NCBI RefSeq assembly: GCF_007745175.1
Contig: NZ_CP036271.1
Location: 310,001-374,000, forward strand
Length of the DNA: 64,000 nucleotides
Direction of reading: 5' to 3'
Source of the DNA: Caulifigura coniformis
GTDB taxonomy: Bacteria; Planctomycetota; Planctomycetia; Planctomycetales; Planctomycetaceae
Shown piece after piece: positions 56,025 through 64,000 of the stretch. The position numbers were made by a program, and so were the translations under genes. Below the pieces are notes generated by a model that had not been told where the DNA came from, did no database searches, and was given only the letters and a program-made list of their open reading frames with translations. The number at the start of each line of letters is the position of its first letter. Within the stretch, counting starts at the first letter, position 1.

Positions 56025-57008
56025 ATGTCGGTCGCGTCAATCGTCCGCCGCGTGTGGAAACACAGGATCCCGATCGGCGCGATTTGCATCGTGCTCGCCT
56101 GCGCCGCTGTCTGCTACTGGCGGATGCCCGTGTCGGGGACGACCGCGGACGGAACGACCACGGTCGTCCTGCTGCATGCCGGAACCGGCGCCTTCAGCTA
56201 CGAGTCCGACAACGTCCTTCTCACGTTCCTTCGGCGAAACCTTCCCTGGCTGGTCGGGCGCTACCTGCCGGACTGGATCTCCCTCAAGCGGTGTCCGCCG
56301 CGGAACCTCGCCGGACGACACAAGCTGCAGTTCCTGTTCTCCGATCATGAAGACCTGGGAACCGGACCGGCCAGGGGACGCGGCCTCAGGCCCCGAATGG
56401 AGTTCATCGACTCGACCGGCTACGTCTTTCGTCCGCCGGCAGATTCGAGATCCCATCGAATGCACGGCTATCTGTACCTGGGCTACGACGCCTGGCCGCG
56501 GCACGATCCCGTTGTCCATTGTCGCCTCGTGAACAACATCAACGGCGAGGTCGTCCTGAAGTTCAACATGAAGAATCCGGACTATCAGCCTGACTCCCCG
56601 GTCTGGTCCCCCGGTCCTCTCCCCGCGACCGCGCGGGACGACGAACTGGCGGTCACACTGCGCGGCATCACGATCGACGATCTCGGGCAGGCGACGCCCG
56701 AACTGACGATTGAACCACTCCTTCCTTCCGACCGCCCGTGGAAGACGACAGCCTGGTTCGAGGATGCCACAGGGAACTCGGGACCGGGGTTGTGTCCGAT
56801 GGAGTCCGCCTGGCGACTTCGCGTCGATGCTCAGCAGGGGACCGCGACGCCGCATGGCTTCGAGTTCTTCGTCGCGCCTCCGCTGGAACTGAGGAAACGG
56901 GCCGAATCCGTACTGGGGCGTTCGACGAAAACACCCCGGCCGCCGGAAAGCAGCCAGGGTGCTGGAAACTCGAAAGTGGGAGTCCGAACGGATCAGTCCG
57001 CGTCGTAG
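56025..57008 (+). CDS. Membrane-anchored protein, unknown function
   Basis: 327 residues. One N-terminal membrane helix (PIGAICIVLACAAVCYW), then an outer domain with no motif I recognise. GAGGGG precedes the ATG at 56025, 25 bases after the GH88 stop. The C-terminus (PRPPESSQG) is disordered. The last 16 bases overlap the convergent DUF1573 gene. Confidence 0.6.
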   Translation: MSVASIVRRVWKHRIPIGAICIVLACAAVCYWRMPVSGTTADGTTTVVLLHAGTGAFSYESDNVLLTFLRRNLPWLVGRYLPDWISLKRCPPRNLAGRHKLQFLFSDHEDLGTGPARGRGLRPRMEFIDSTGYVFRPPADSRSHRMHGYLYLGYDAWPRHDPVVHCRLVNNINGEVVLKFNMKNPDYQPDSPVWSPGPLPATARDDELAVTLRGITIDDLGQATPELTIEPLLPSDRPWKTTAWFEDATGNSGPGLCPMESAWRLRVDAQQGTATPHGFEFFVAPPLELRKRAESVLGRSTKTPRPPESSQGAGNSKVGVRTDQSAS

Positions 57009-58240
57009 GAGACGTTGAAGCTGATCGTCGGAACTTTGGGATGGTTGGTCGTGATCGTGACGGGAATGGCGTTGTCCGTGTTGTGGACGCCAATCGGGCT
57101 GTTGGGAATGAACTTCACCGTCAGGAAGTAGCGTTCATTCGTCTTCACAGGCCATTTCTCGTCCCTCTCCAGCGCGACCTGGATCGGGCCATCAACTTTC
57201 ACGTCGGTGATCTCGAGGGGTTTCTCACCCCGGTCGGTCAGCAGCATCGTGAACTTCTTTTCCGTTCCCTTGGCGGCGCGGAAGTGGCCGAGCTGCACAA
57301 GCTGTTTCTCGGCATACCAGCCCGGCCCGATGATGCTGACCGGGCCGATCCGATTGCCGGTCACCGGCCAGATGATCTGCGTGTTGGTCGCGGAGTTGAC
57401 CGTCACCGTCACGGTTTCCCGGACCAGCGAGATCTCTTCGCTCGGAGGAAGCGTCAGCGTGAAGTTGTACCCCACCTTCGCCTCCTTCTCCTTCAGCTTC
57501 GCCTCGTCGGCCGGCGTGTACTCGATCTTCAGGAGGTTGTTCACCTGATCGACGCGTTCGATTTTCAGGTCGTCACGCGTCCGTGAACCGATGAACCCGG
57601 TGACCGTCCTCGCCTCCCCCTGTTTAAGCTGATCGAGACTGAAGCCGTCGACCGGCTCCCAGAAGTCGTCGCTGACGACATCGCCGAAAATCTGCAGGCT
57701 CAGCCGCGGATTGGCCGGATCGTTCGTCCAGATCGTCGCCTCCTTCTCGAACCCCGCCTGGACGGCCAGCGGCTTCCATTCGAGCACGATCTCCGCCTGC
57801 CCGCCGGGGGGAATCTCCTTGTCCTTGAGGGCGGGCATTGTGCACTTGCACTGCAACGGGCCCTTTTCCAGCTTCAGCGGAGCATCCCCTTCGTTCTTCA
57901 CGACGAACGGATGCGACTTCGTAGCGCCGAGCGCCATCGAGCCAAACTCGAAACGCTCCTGCACCAGCACCGCCTTGGGATACGGGCCCGGCTTCTTCAG
58001 ATCGAACGGATTCGACTGGTAGCTGACGTCTTCGGCAGGCTTCTCCTCGGGCGTTCCTTCAGGCTTCTCCTCGCCCCCTTCCTCGAGTTTCGTCTCGGTC
58101 TCGGTCGGTGTTTCAACGGGAGGCGGGGGGGGCTCGACGGCGACCTCGTTCAGGGCATTCGTCGGCGCGGTGAGCTTCGAGACGACGAACAGCGCCAGGC
58201 CGATGGTGATAATCGCGCCGATCACAGCGATGGGCTTCAT
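56993..58240 (-). CDS. DUF1573 protein, membrane-anchored
   Basis: 415 residues. N-terminal membrane helix, an acidic Pro/Glu-rich linker (about 35-72), then a DUF1573 Ig-like beta sandwich (FGSMALGATKSHPFVVKNEGDAPLKLEKGPLQCKCTMP and PPGGQAEIVLEW), with at least one further similar domain to the C-terminus (SPIGVHNTDNAIPVTITTNHP). The CKC pair is the usual cysteine motif of the family. These domains resemble periplasmic chaperone or adhesion sandwiches; function unknown. Confidence 0.82.
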   Translation of the reverse strand: MKPIAVIGAIITIGLALFVVSKLTAPTNALNEVAVEPPPPPVETPTETETKLEEGGEEKPEGTPEEKPAEDVSYQSNPFDLKKPGPYPKAVLVQERFEFGSMALGATKSHPFVVKNEGDAPLKLEKGPLQCKCTMPALKDKEIPPGGQAEIVLEWKPLAVQAGFEKEATIWTNDPANPRLSLQIFGDVVSDDFWEPVDGFSLDQLKQGEARTVTGFIGSRTRDDLKIERVDQVNNLLKIEYTPADEAKLKEKEAKVGYNFTLTLPPSEEISLVRETVTVTVNSATNTQIIWPVTGNRIGPVSIIGPGWYAEKQLVQLGHFRAAKGTEKKFTMLLTDRGEKPLEITDVKVDGPIQVALERDEKWPVKTNERYFLTVKFIPNSPIGVHNTDNAIPVTITTNHPKVPTISFNVSYDAD

Positions 58241-58348
58241 GGAAAACTCCGAGGTCGCACACTGACAAAGTGGGGCGCGCAGGGCGCAATGAATACCCCC
58301 AATTGTTGTGCCATTCCGAACCCGGCGTCAACACGCGCCCGCGGCGCG

Positions 58349-60265
58349 TCACCCCCCCGGAACCGTCGACTGGCCGGCCGCTGCGAATCTTCGATACAGG
58401 TCGGCGTACCGGCCTCCGGAGGCCAGCAGCTCGGGGTGCGTTCCCCGCTCGATGATCCGGCCATCCTCCAGCACGAGAACAACGTCGGCATCCCGAATCG
58501 TGCTCAGCCGATGGGCGACGATGAAACTCGTTCGCCCCGCAATCAACACCCGCAAAGCCGCCTGCAGCTGGGCCTCCGTGGCGCTGTCGATGCTGCTCGT
58601 CGCTTCATCCAGGATCAGGATGCGCGGATCGGCGATGAGCGCCCGTGCAAAGCAGATGAGCTGACGCTGGCCCAGAGACAGCGAGCCCCCCCGCTCGCCG
58701 ACCGGCGTGTCCAGCCCGAGCGGCAGACTCTTCAGCAGCTCCTCGCACCGCAGTCGCTCGAACACTTCCCTGATCGCGGCTTCGGTCGCTCCCGGACGCC
58801 CCATCCGCACGTTGTCGGCCACCGTCCCCGAAAACAGGAAATTCTGCTGCAGCACGATGCCCAGCTTGTGGTGCAGGCTGGTCGTGTCGATCGACAGAAC
58901 GTCCTGTCCGTCGATCAGCACCCGCCCCTGCGTCGGCAGGTAGAACTTCGACACCAGGTTGATGATGGACGTCTTGCCGCTCCCCGTATGCCCCACGAGC
59001 GCGATCGATTCCCCGGGCCGGACGGAAAACGAAATGTCGTGCAGCACCGGTCGGCCGGGAACGTATTCGAACGTCACGTTCTGAAACTCGACCGCACCCG
59101 CCAGGTGAACGAGCGGCCTGGCGTCGGGCGGATCGCTCCAGGCAGGCTCCTGGTCGAGCAGCGAGAACAATCGCTCCGCGCCGGCCATCGCCGTCATCGC
59201 CTGGTTGTACTGGTTGCCGATGACCGAGATCGGCGAGAAGAACAGGCCCGCCATAAAGAAGAAGCCGATGAGGTCGCCCACGTCCGAAGCGCGGCCCGCC
59301 ACCTTCGGAGGCAGACGTTCCGCAGAGAAGCCTTCCACCACCGAACCGGCCGGAGGAGCCGCCGACGCGCTGTCCGGCGATGACAGGACGCGCAGTCCGC
59401 CGACGAGCAGCAGGATCGCCAGGAACACCTGGCTGTTCAGCTCCAGCAGCGGCAGGAACAGACCATGCGTGCGCAGCACCACGGTATTGTATCGCGAATG
59501 ATCCTCGGCGAGTTCCGCGAACCCTCGCGAGTTCTCTTCCTGCCGCACGAACGCCTGGGTGACGCGAATCCCCACTACCGCCTCCGCCAGCGTGGACGTC
59601 ACCCGGCTGAACGACTCCCGCATGTTCCGCAGCGCCGAGCTGAGACGGCGATGGAACCGGCGGTTGATGAACCAGATGACCGGCGCAAGACCGAGAACGA
59701 TGAGGAAGAGTGTCCAGTCGTAGTAAAGCATTGCCGCGCCGGCCACGAGCATCTGCCCCGCCTGCACCAGCGTGACGAACAGCACTTCCTGCACGCCGCT
59801 CCGCAGGTCTTCCATGTCGGACGTCATCCGGCTGATGACCCGGCCTACCTTCGTGCCGTGGTACCAGCTCATCGGCATCCGCTGCAGCTTCGCAAACAGG
59901 GCGTTCCGCAGGTCGCCGACGACAGACTCGCCCAGCTCCAGCGCCCACCTCTGGCGGAAGTGCATCACGACCTGCGTGAACAATGCCAGCAAGGCAAAGA
60001 GAATCGCCCCGTTGAGCACGCCCTGCATGTCGCGTTCGCGGACAGGCCCGTTGATGACCGCGGCGACCACCCACGTCAGCGCGGGGAGCTGGAAGGAGCG
60101 GAGCAACACGGTCAGCAGGAGACCGTTGCGAAGCCGCGCGTACGGCTTCGTGTGCCGGACAAGCCGGGCGATCAGCCGGAAGTCGAGCGGTCGTTGTCGA
60201 GGCTCGTCCTCACGCTCGACGTGACTCGTCAGCGAGCGGCGGAGAGGAGCAACTGGAGCGGGCAC
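58349..60265 (-). CDS. ABC exporter, fused permease-ATPase (half transporter)
   Basis: 638 residues. The type 1 ABC exporter membrane domain of six helices is at about 45-330 (the insert at 300-335 is longer than usual). The nucleotide-binding domain (about 375-620) is complete: Walker A GHTGSGKTS, Q-loop GIVLQQNFLF, signature LSLGQRQ, Walker B ILILDEATSSID and H-loop VAHRLST. It works as a dimer and exports a lipid, drug or peptide. GTG at 60265 is the start. Monocistronic as far as can be seen. Confidence 0.9.
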   Translation of the reverse strand: MPAPVAPLRRSLTSHVEREDEPRQRPLDFRLIARLVRHTKPYARLRNGLLLTVLLRSFQLPALTWVVAAVINGPVRERDMQGVLNGAILFALLALFTQVVMHFRQRWALELGESVVGDLRNALFAKLQRMPMSWYHGTKVGRVISRMTSDMEDLRSGVQEVLFVTLVQAGQMLVAGAAMLYYDWTLFLIVLGLAPVIWFINRRFHRRLSSALRNMRESFSRVTSTLAEAVVGIRVTQAFVRQEENSRGFAELAEDHSRYNTVVLRTHGLFLPLLELNSQVFLAILLLVGGLRVLSSPDSASAAPPAGSVVEGFSAERLPPKVAGRASDVGDLIGFFFMAGLFFSPISVIGNQYNQAMTAMAGAERLFSLLDQEPAWSDPPDARPLVHLAGAVEFQNVTFEYVPGRPVLHDISFSVRPGESIALVGHTGSGKTSIINLVSKFYLPTQGRVLIDGQDVLSIDTTSLHHKLGIVLQQNFLFSGTVADNVRMGRPGATEAAIREVFERLRCEELLKSLPLGLDTPVGERGGSLSLGQRQLICFARALIADPRILILDEATSSIDSATEAQLQAALRVLIAGRTSFIVAHRLSTIRDADVVLVLEDGRIIERGTHPELLASGGRYADLYRRFAAAGQSTVPGG

Positions 60266-60327
60266 GTGGGAACGGCGACGGGCGCCGCGATGGCAAGAGG
60301 CGGGTGGAAAGCGGCGTCAGGGTAACG

Positions 60328-60361
60328 AAAAGCCCGGCTTCTCAGAAGAAGCCGGGCTTTT
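60328..60361 (-). terminator. Terminator of the DUF1552 gene (AAGCCCGGC family)
   Basis: A 14-bp perfect stem AAAAGCCCGGCTTC with 6-base loop, ending on the minus strand in TTTT. It stands between the DUF1552 stop (60412) and the ABC exporter start. Confidence 0.7.
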
Positions 60362-60411
60362 TGACGTGCACTCGGTCACGCAGGCCGGCGGCCGCCGCCT
60401 GTCCGCTGAGG

Positions 60412-61713
60412 CTATGCTTCTTCCAGCCCCCGCATGGTGCCGGTTGAGCTGGCGAACCGGTCGGCCTCCAGCCCCATCCGCTGCAGCATGCTGACGAACA
60501 AGTTCGGCAGCGGGTAGTTCCGTTCCGTGTCGAACGCGAGGTGCTGACCGTGACGGAATCCGCCGCCGGCGAGAAGGACCGGCATGTTCGTCGTGACGTG
60601 AGTCGACGCGTTCCCGAGGTTCGACCCGTACAGCACCATCGTCCGGTCGAGCAGGGCCAGGCCGTTCTCTTTCGTTTCCTTCAGCCCGTCGAACATGCCC
60701 CCCAGGAGCTTCATGTGCCATTCGTCGATGGCCTTGAGCTGCTTCAGTTTCGCCTCGTTTCGGCCATGGTGCGACAGGTTGTGGTACCCGTCCGTGATCT
60801 CCGCGTCTTCGAGCTCCAGGGCAGGGGAGTTGACGCTGTCGAGCATCAGCGTCACGCAGCGCGTCGAATCGCTTTCAAATGCGAGTCGCGCCATGTCGTA
60901 CATCAGCTTCGTCTTCGCCATGTACTCGGCTGGAGAAACGACATCGACCGGCGCCGGACCGGGAGCGGCAGGCTTCGGCTTCGTTTCCCATTCCTTGCTG
61001 ACGGCCAGCCGGTGCTCGAGATCGCGGACGGAGCCGAAATACTGGTCGAGCCGGTCCCGGTCGCGCTGCGGAAGCGTGCGTTGCAGATCCTTCGCCTGTC
61101 CCGCAACTGCATCCAGGATGCTCTGGCCGCGTTCCAGCTTCTTGACCTGGGCATTCACCTGCTCCGCCGAACCCTGGGTGAACATCGCCTTGTAGATGGC
61201 CGACGGCTTCTCCTCGCACGGGATCAGAACCCCCGAACCGGTCCACGACAGGCTCCTCAGCCCGCCCGAAGTGTTCACGCCGAGCGTCAGCGACGGAAAC
61301 CGCGTCTGAACCCCGATCTGCTCCGCGATGTACTGGTCGAGCGAGATCGTGTTGCGGAACCCGCCGCTGGAAGGATGGGGAGCCGCCGTCAGGAAGCAGA
61401 TGTCGGCCGGATGCCCCCCGTCGACGTCCGGATGCGAAACCCCTGAGAACACCGTGAAATCATTCCGGTGACGCTCGAGCAGCTTCAGGTACGTTGAGAG
61501 CTCGTAGTCCTTCCCCGTCCCCTGCGTCGGGAAGAAATGTTCCGGCAGCACCCCCAGGTTGTTGCAGATCCCCAGGAACCGCCGCGGCGTCGCCGCCTCT
61601 GCCGCTCGTGCGAGCGCCGGCGTCATCGATTCCAGCATCGGCAGCGCCAGGGCGACTCCCGCCGCCTTCAGGAACGTGCGACGCGGCAGGGCAGCTTTCG
61701 TGATCGGATTCAT
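60412..61713 (-). CDS. DUF1552 protein, Tat-exported
   Basis: 433 residues. Tat signal ([18 protein letters not shown]) and the DUF1552 domain: [77 protein letters not shown] and [15 protein letters not shown]. Such proteins pair with DUF1592/1588/1585 cytochrome-like proteins in planctomycetes and myxobacteria; here that partner lies upstream on the same strand with 69 bases between. Role unknown; the domain resembles arylsulfatase-like DUF1501 proteins in size and gene setting. Confidence 0.88.
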   Translation of the reverse strand: MNPITKAALPRRTFLKAAGVALALPMLESMTPALARAAEAATPRRFLGICNNLGVLPEHFFPTQGTGKDYELSTYLKLLERHRNDFTVFSGVSHPDVDGGHPADICFLTAAPHPSSGGFRNTISLDQYIAEQIGVQTRFPSLTLGVNTSGGLRSLSWTGSGVLIPCEEKPSAIYKAMFTQGSAEQVNAQVKKLERGQSILDAVAGQAKDLQRTLPQRDRDRLDQYFGSVRDLEHRLAVSKEWETKPKPAAPGPAPVDVVSPAEYMAKTKLMYDMARLAFESDSTRCVTLMLDSVNSPALELEDAEITDGYHNLSHHGRNEAKLKQLKAIDEWHMKLLGGMFDGLKETKENGLALLDRTMVLYGSNLGNASTHVTTNMPVLLAGGGFRHGQHLAFDTERNYPLPNLFVSMLQRMGLEADRFASSTGTMRGLEEA

Positions 61714-61782
61714 GGTCGCCTCGGAAAGGTCTCTCGGTCACTCACGAACAGCCGGCATCGCTTCACCAGTCGCCGGTCTCAC

Positions 61783-64000
61783 TCACTTCTCTCGAAACAG
61801 CGAACTCTGCACCAGGGCATGGATGACATCGGCTGTGCGATATCCATTCGCTTGAGTCTGATCGAGGATCGTTTCCACAACCGCCCGATCGCTGAATCGG
61901 ATCGGCGCACCAGTCGCATAAACGGCCAGTTGGTTCACGAGGTTCCTCGCCAGCTGGCGTTCATCCGCCAGCAGCAGCATCTTGAATTCCTGGATATCTC
62001 GAAACGCCTCTCCGCCGGCGAGCTGTCCGCTCGAATCGACCGGCAGGCCCTCCTGAAACTGAAAGGCCTGTCCGCTCTTCGCGAACCCTGCGACCCGGTC
62101 TTCCTTCTTCGCCGCCTGCGCCCGGTACTTCGTACGAAAACCTCCGGCCACGTCGAAGCTCTCCAGGGCAAATCCCGGCGGATCGATGTCCTTGTGACAC
62201 GCCGCGCACGACGCCTGGTCGCGGTGCTTCGCCAGCTGCTCGCGGATCGTCGTCGCTCCGCGCAGATCGGGCTCCACAGCAGGAACCGCCGGCGGCTTCG
62301 CCGGAGGCTTCCCCAGGATTCGCGACATCACCCACGCACCGCGAACGACCGGCGACGTCGAGGTCCCGTTTGCCGTCACGGTCAGGATGCTGGCCTGCGT
62401 CAGCAGTCCGCCGCGCAGGCAACCCTCCGGCAGCGTCACCTTTCGGAACTCGCATCCTTCCATCGGTTCGAGTCCGTAGTGCTTTGCGAGTCGCTCGTTG
62501 ACGAACGTGAAGTCGGATGCCGCGACCGTGCGGGCCGGAAGGTTCGCCTTGAGCATCTCCCCGAAAAACAGCCGTGTCTCTTCGAGCGCCGAATCCGTCA
62601 GCCAGTCGTCGAGGTAATAGTCGCCATACAGCGCGCCGTCCGGGTTGTTGTCGAGGATCTTCCGCAGGTCGAGCCAGTAGTCCAGGTACGACTCGACGAA
62701 CCTCCGGCTGCGGGCGTCACCGATCAGCCTCTTCGTCTGGGCACGCAGCGTCGACGCGTTCCGCAGCTCGCCCCGTTCGGCCAGTTCGCGGAGCTCGTGG
62801 TCCGGCTCCGTGTTCCACAGGAAGTACGACAGCCGCGACGCCAGCGCGAAGTCATCGAGTTTCCCCGGCTCCGCGTGGCACGTCGTGAACTCCGGTGAAC
62901 ACAGGATCGCCGTGTAACCCGCGATCATCGCATCCTTGAACGACGCCCCTTCGCTCAACTGCCGCTCGATCACGGGGAGAAACCGCAGCTTCTCCTCCTC
63001 CGCAACTGGACGCCGATAAGCCCGCTCCGCGAACCGCGCCAGCAGCCGCCGCGAGTCCCCCGCCTCGTCCTTCGAAACAACCGTCACCGACTTGCCCGAC
63101 TTCGACACCGGCAGGTCGCCAAACAGCAGCTGATGACCGCGCGGTGGCCACGTCTCGTTGAGCGGCCCTTCCACTTCCAGCCAGCGATAACAAACGCCCG
63201 GCTGGCCATCCTGCTCCGCCAGCGGGTTCTGCCACCGCCCTTCGCCGGGCCGGGAACGAAACAGCCGCGAGGCGTCCGGACGGATCGTTTCGCCAGCCAG
63301 CAGGTCCACTTCCATCTCGTGAACGGCCGGCTCCGGCGTGATGTCGAAGTCGCCCAGCCGCCGCAGTTGCCGCGGCGGCATCTCGGAGTAGATCGTCACC
63401 GGCTCCGAGCGCCGGCCTTTCTCAACATGGTCGAGGTCCGGGACGAACCACTTCGGATACGTCTTCTTGGGATCCTTCAGGTTGGCGTTCGCGCCGTTCG
63501 GGCCGACCCAGACGGAATGCGCCATGAACCGCAGCTTGTAACGCCCCGAAACCGGGGCATCGAACCGGTTGAACTTCGGCTCGACCGGCTCGTAAGCACC
63601 GTGAACCAGTCCGACTCCCTCCAGTTCCCGAACCGCCGGGTCTTTCTCCCCGACCGTGGCCGGCGCGTCACCACGCCGGACGTCCGGCTGCCCTTCGAAT
63701 CCCAGCACGGGAAACGTCGCCCGTTCCGGGGCCGTATTGAACTGCGTGAAGTTGAACTTCCGGGCAAACGAACTCTGGTCCCGCGCGTAGTAACGCTTCA
63801 CCGTCGGTGCCGGCTTCTCCAGCGAACTGACGACGACCGCGTTCAGCGCGAGGTCGGCCGCTTCCAGGTACCGCGCCATCTGGACGTGCGACACATCCAA
63901 CGCATCTCCGATTCGGTTGTATCCATGAGCGATCGCATCCTCCGGCAGCACGGTCCGGATCTGCAGCCACGGTGCATCCAGCAGGTCGCGCAGCGTGTTC
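61783..64000 (-). CDS. DUF1587/1592/1588/1585 cytochrome-type protein, partial (runs off right edge)
   Basis: 739 complete codons remain; the N-terminus, with signal peptide and cytochrome c domain, lies beyond the right edge. The order seen is DUF1587 (first 40 residues, RDLLDAPW...YNRIGDALDVS), a long middle domain, DUF1592 (LARFAERAYRRPVAEEEKLRF...LCSPEFTTCH, FALASRLSYFLWNTEPDHELRELA), DUF1588 with the haem-like CAACH in ASCAACHKDIDPPGFALESFD, and DUF1585 at the end. It is the standard partner of the DUF1552 protein just downstream. Reaction unknown. Confidence 0.88.
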   Translation of the reverse strand, partial: NTLRDLLDAPWLQIRTVLPEDAIAHGYNRIGDALDVSHVQMARYLEAADLALNAVVVSSLEKPAPTVKRYYARDQSSFARKFNFTQFNTAPERATFPVLGFEGQPDVRRGDAPATVGEKDPAVRELEGVGLVHGAYEPVEPKFNRFDAPVSGRYKLRFMAHSVWVGPNGANANLKDPKKTYPKWFVPDLDHVEKGRRSEPVTIYSEMPPRQLRRLGDFDITPEPAVHEMEVDLLAGETIRPDASRLFRSRPGEGRWQNPLAEQDGQPGVCYRWLEVEGPLNETWPPRGHQLLFGDLPVSKSGKSVTVVSKDEAGDSRRLLARFAERAYRRPVAEEEKLRFLPVIERQLSEGASFKDAMIAGYTAILCSPEFTTCHAEPGKLDDFALASRLSYFLWNTEPDHELRELAERGELRNASTLRAQTKRLIGDARSRRFVESYLDYWLDLRKILDNNPDGALYGDYYLDDWLTDSALEETRLFFGEMLKANLPARTVAASDFTFVNERLAKHYGLEPMEGCEFRKVTLPEGCLRGGLLTQASILTVTANGTSTSPVVRGAWVMSRILGKPPAKPPAVPAVEPDLRGATTIREQLAKHRDQASCAACHKDIDPPGFALESFDVAGGFRTKYRAQAAKKEDRVAGFAKSGQAFQFQEGLPVDSSGQLAGGEAFRDIQEFKMLLLADERQLARNLVNQLAVYATGAPIRFSDRAVVETILDQTQANGYRTADVIHALVQSSLFREK

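Overview
The window looks like a chromosome segment of a planctomycete (Planctomycetota, Planctomycetales-like). It is GC-rich throughout. It carries the protein families that crowd those genomes: two DUF1549/DUF1553 haem-motif proteins, a DUF1592-type/DUF1552 pair, a cytochrome c-WD40 fusion, a DUF1573 protein, a BlaI/M56 pair whose protease carries a secretin-like tail, and two ECF sigma/anti-sigma pairs. No rRNA, tRNA, CRISPR array, prophage or insertion sequence was seen. The species cannot be named from sequence alone.

Layout. 1-6 kb: the start of a TPR protein leaving the left edge, a Fe-S type purF, a maltose-acetyltransferase-like enzyme, a small glycine-rich membrane protein, an HpaI-type aldolase, a REPIN-like inverted repeat, and an NAD-dependent epimerase followed by a small membrane protein. 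6-14 kb: a secreted protein, a serine hydrolase with repeats, undecaprenol/diacylglycerol kinase, then the macromolecular-synthesis pair dnaG-rpoD closed by a strong terminator. 13.7-18 kb: a PIG-L deacetylase, a Tat-exported sugar isomerase-like protein, and a three-gene ECF sigma/anti-sigma/exported-protein operon. 18-25 kb: a SbcD/YhaO-like protein that has lost nearly all metal ligands, next to a giant SbcC/YhaN-like ATPase with membrane helices inside its coiled coil, then a PrsW-type membrane protease. 25.7-33 kb: a CDF metal transporter, a second ECF sigma/anti-sigma pair, an alpha/beta hydrolase, a degenerate sulfatase-like protein, a Tat-exported metallophosphoesterase and a D-2-hydroxyacid dehydrogenase.

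33-46.5 kb: DUF1549/1553 protein, cupin, large lipoprotein, MATE exporter, large secreted zinc metalloprotease with a classic terminator, glycine-zipper lipoprotein, and the BlaI-M56 pair with a visible TACA/TGTA operator. 46.5-64 kb: WD40-cytochrome protein, DUF2314 protein, second DUF1549/1553 protein, two secreted proteins of unknown role, a GH88-like glycoside hydrolase, a membrane-anchored unknown, DUF1573 protein, an ABC exporter, and the DUF1552 + DUF1592-type pair running off the right edge.

The most unusual items are the catalytically degenerate nuclease-like protein paired with a membrane-spanning SMC-like ATPase (18.7-23.3 kb), the M56 protease-secretin fusion under BlaI control (43.9-46.5 kb), and several families of short palindromic or heptameric repeats. 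All functional statements rest on motif reading and family knowledge; no database search was run.
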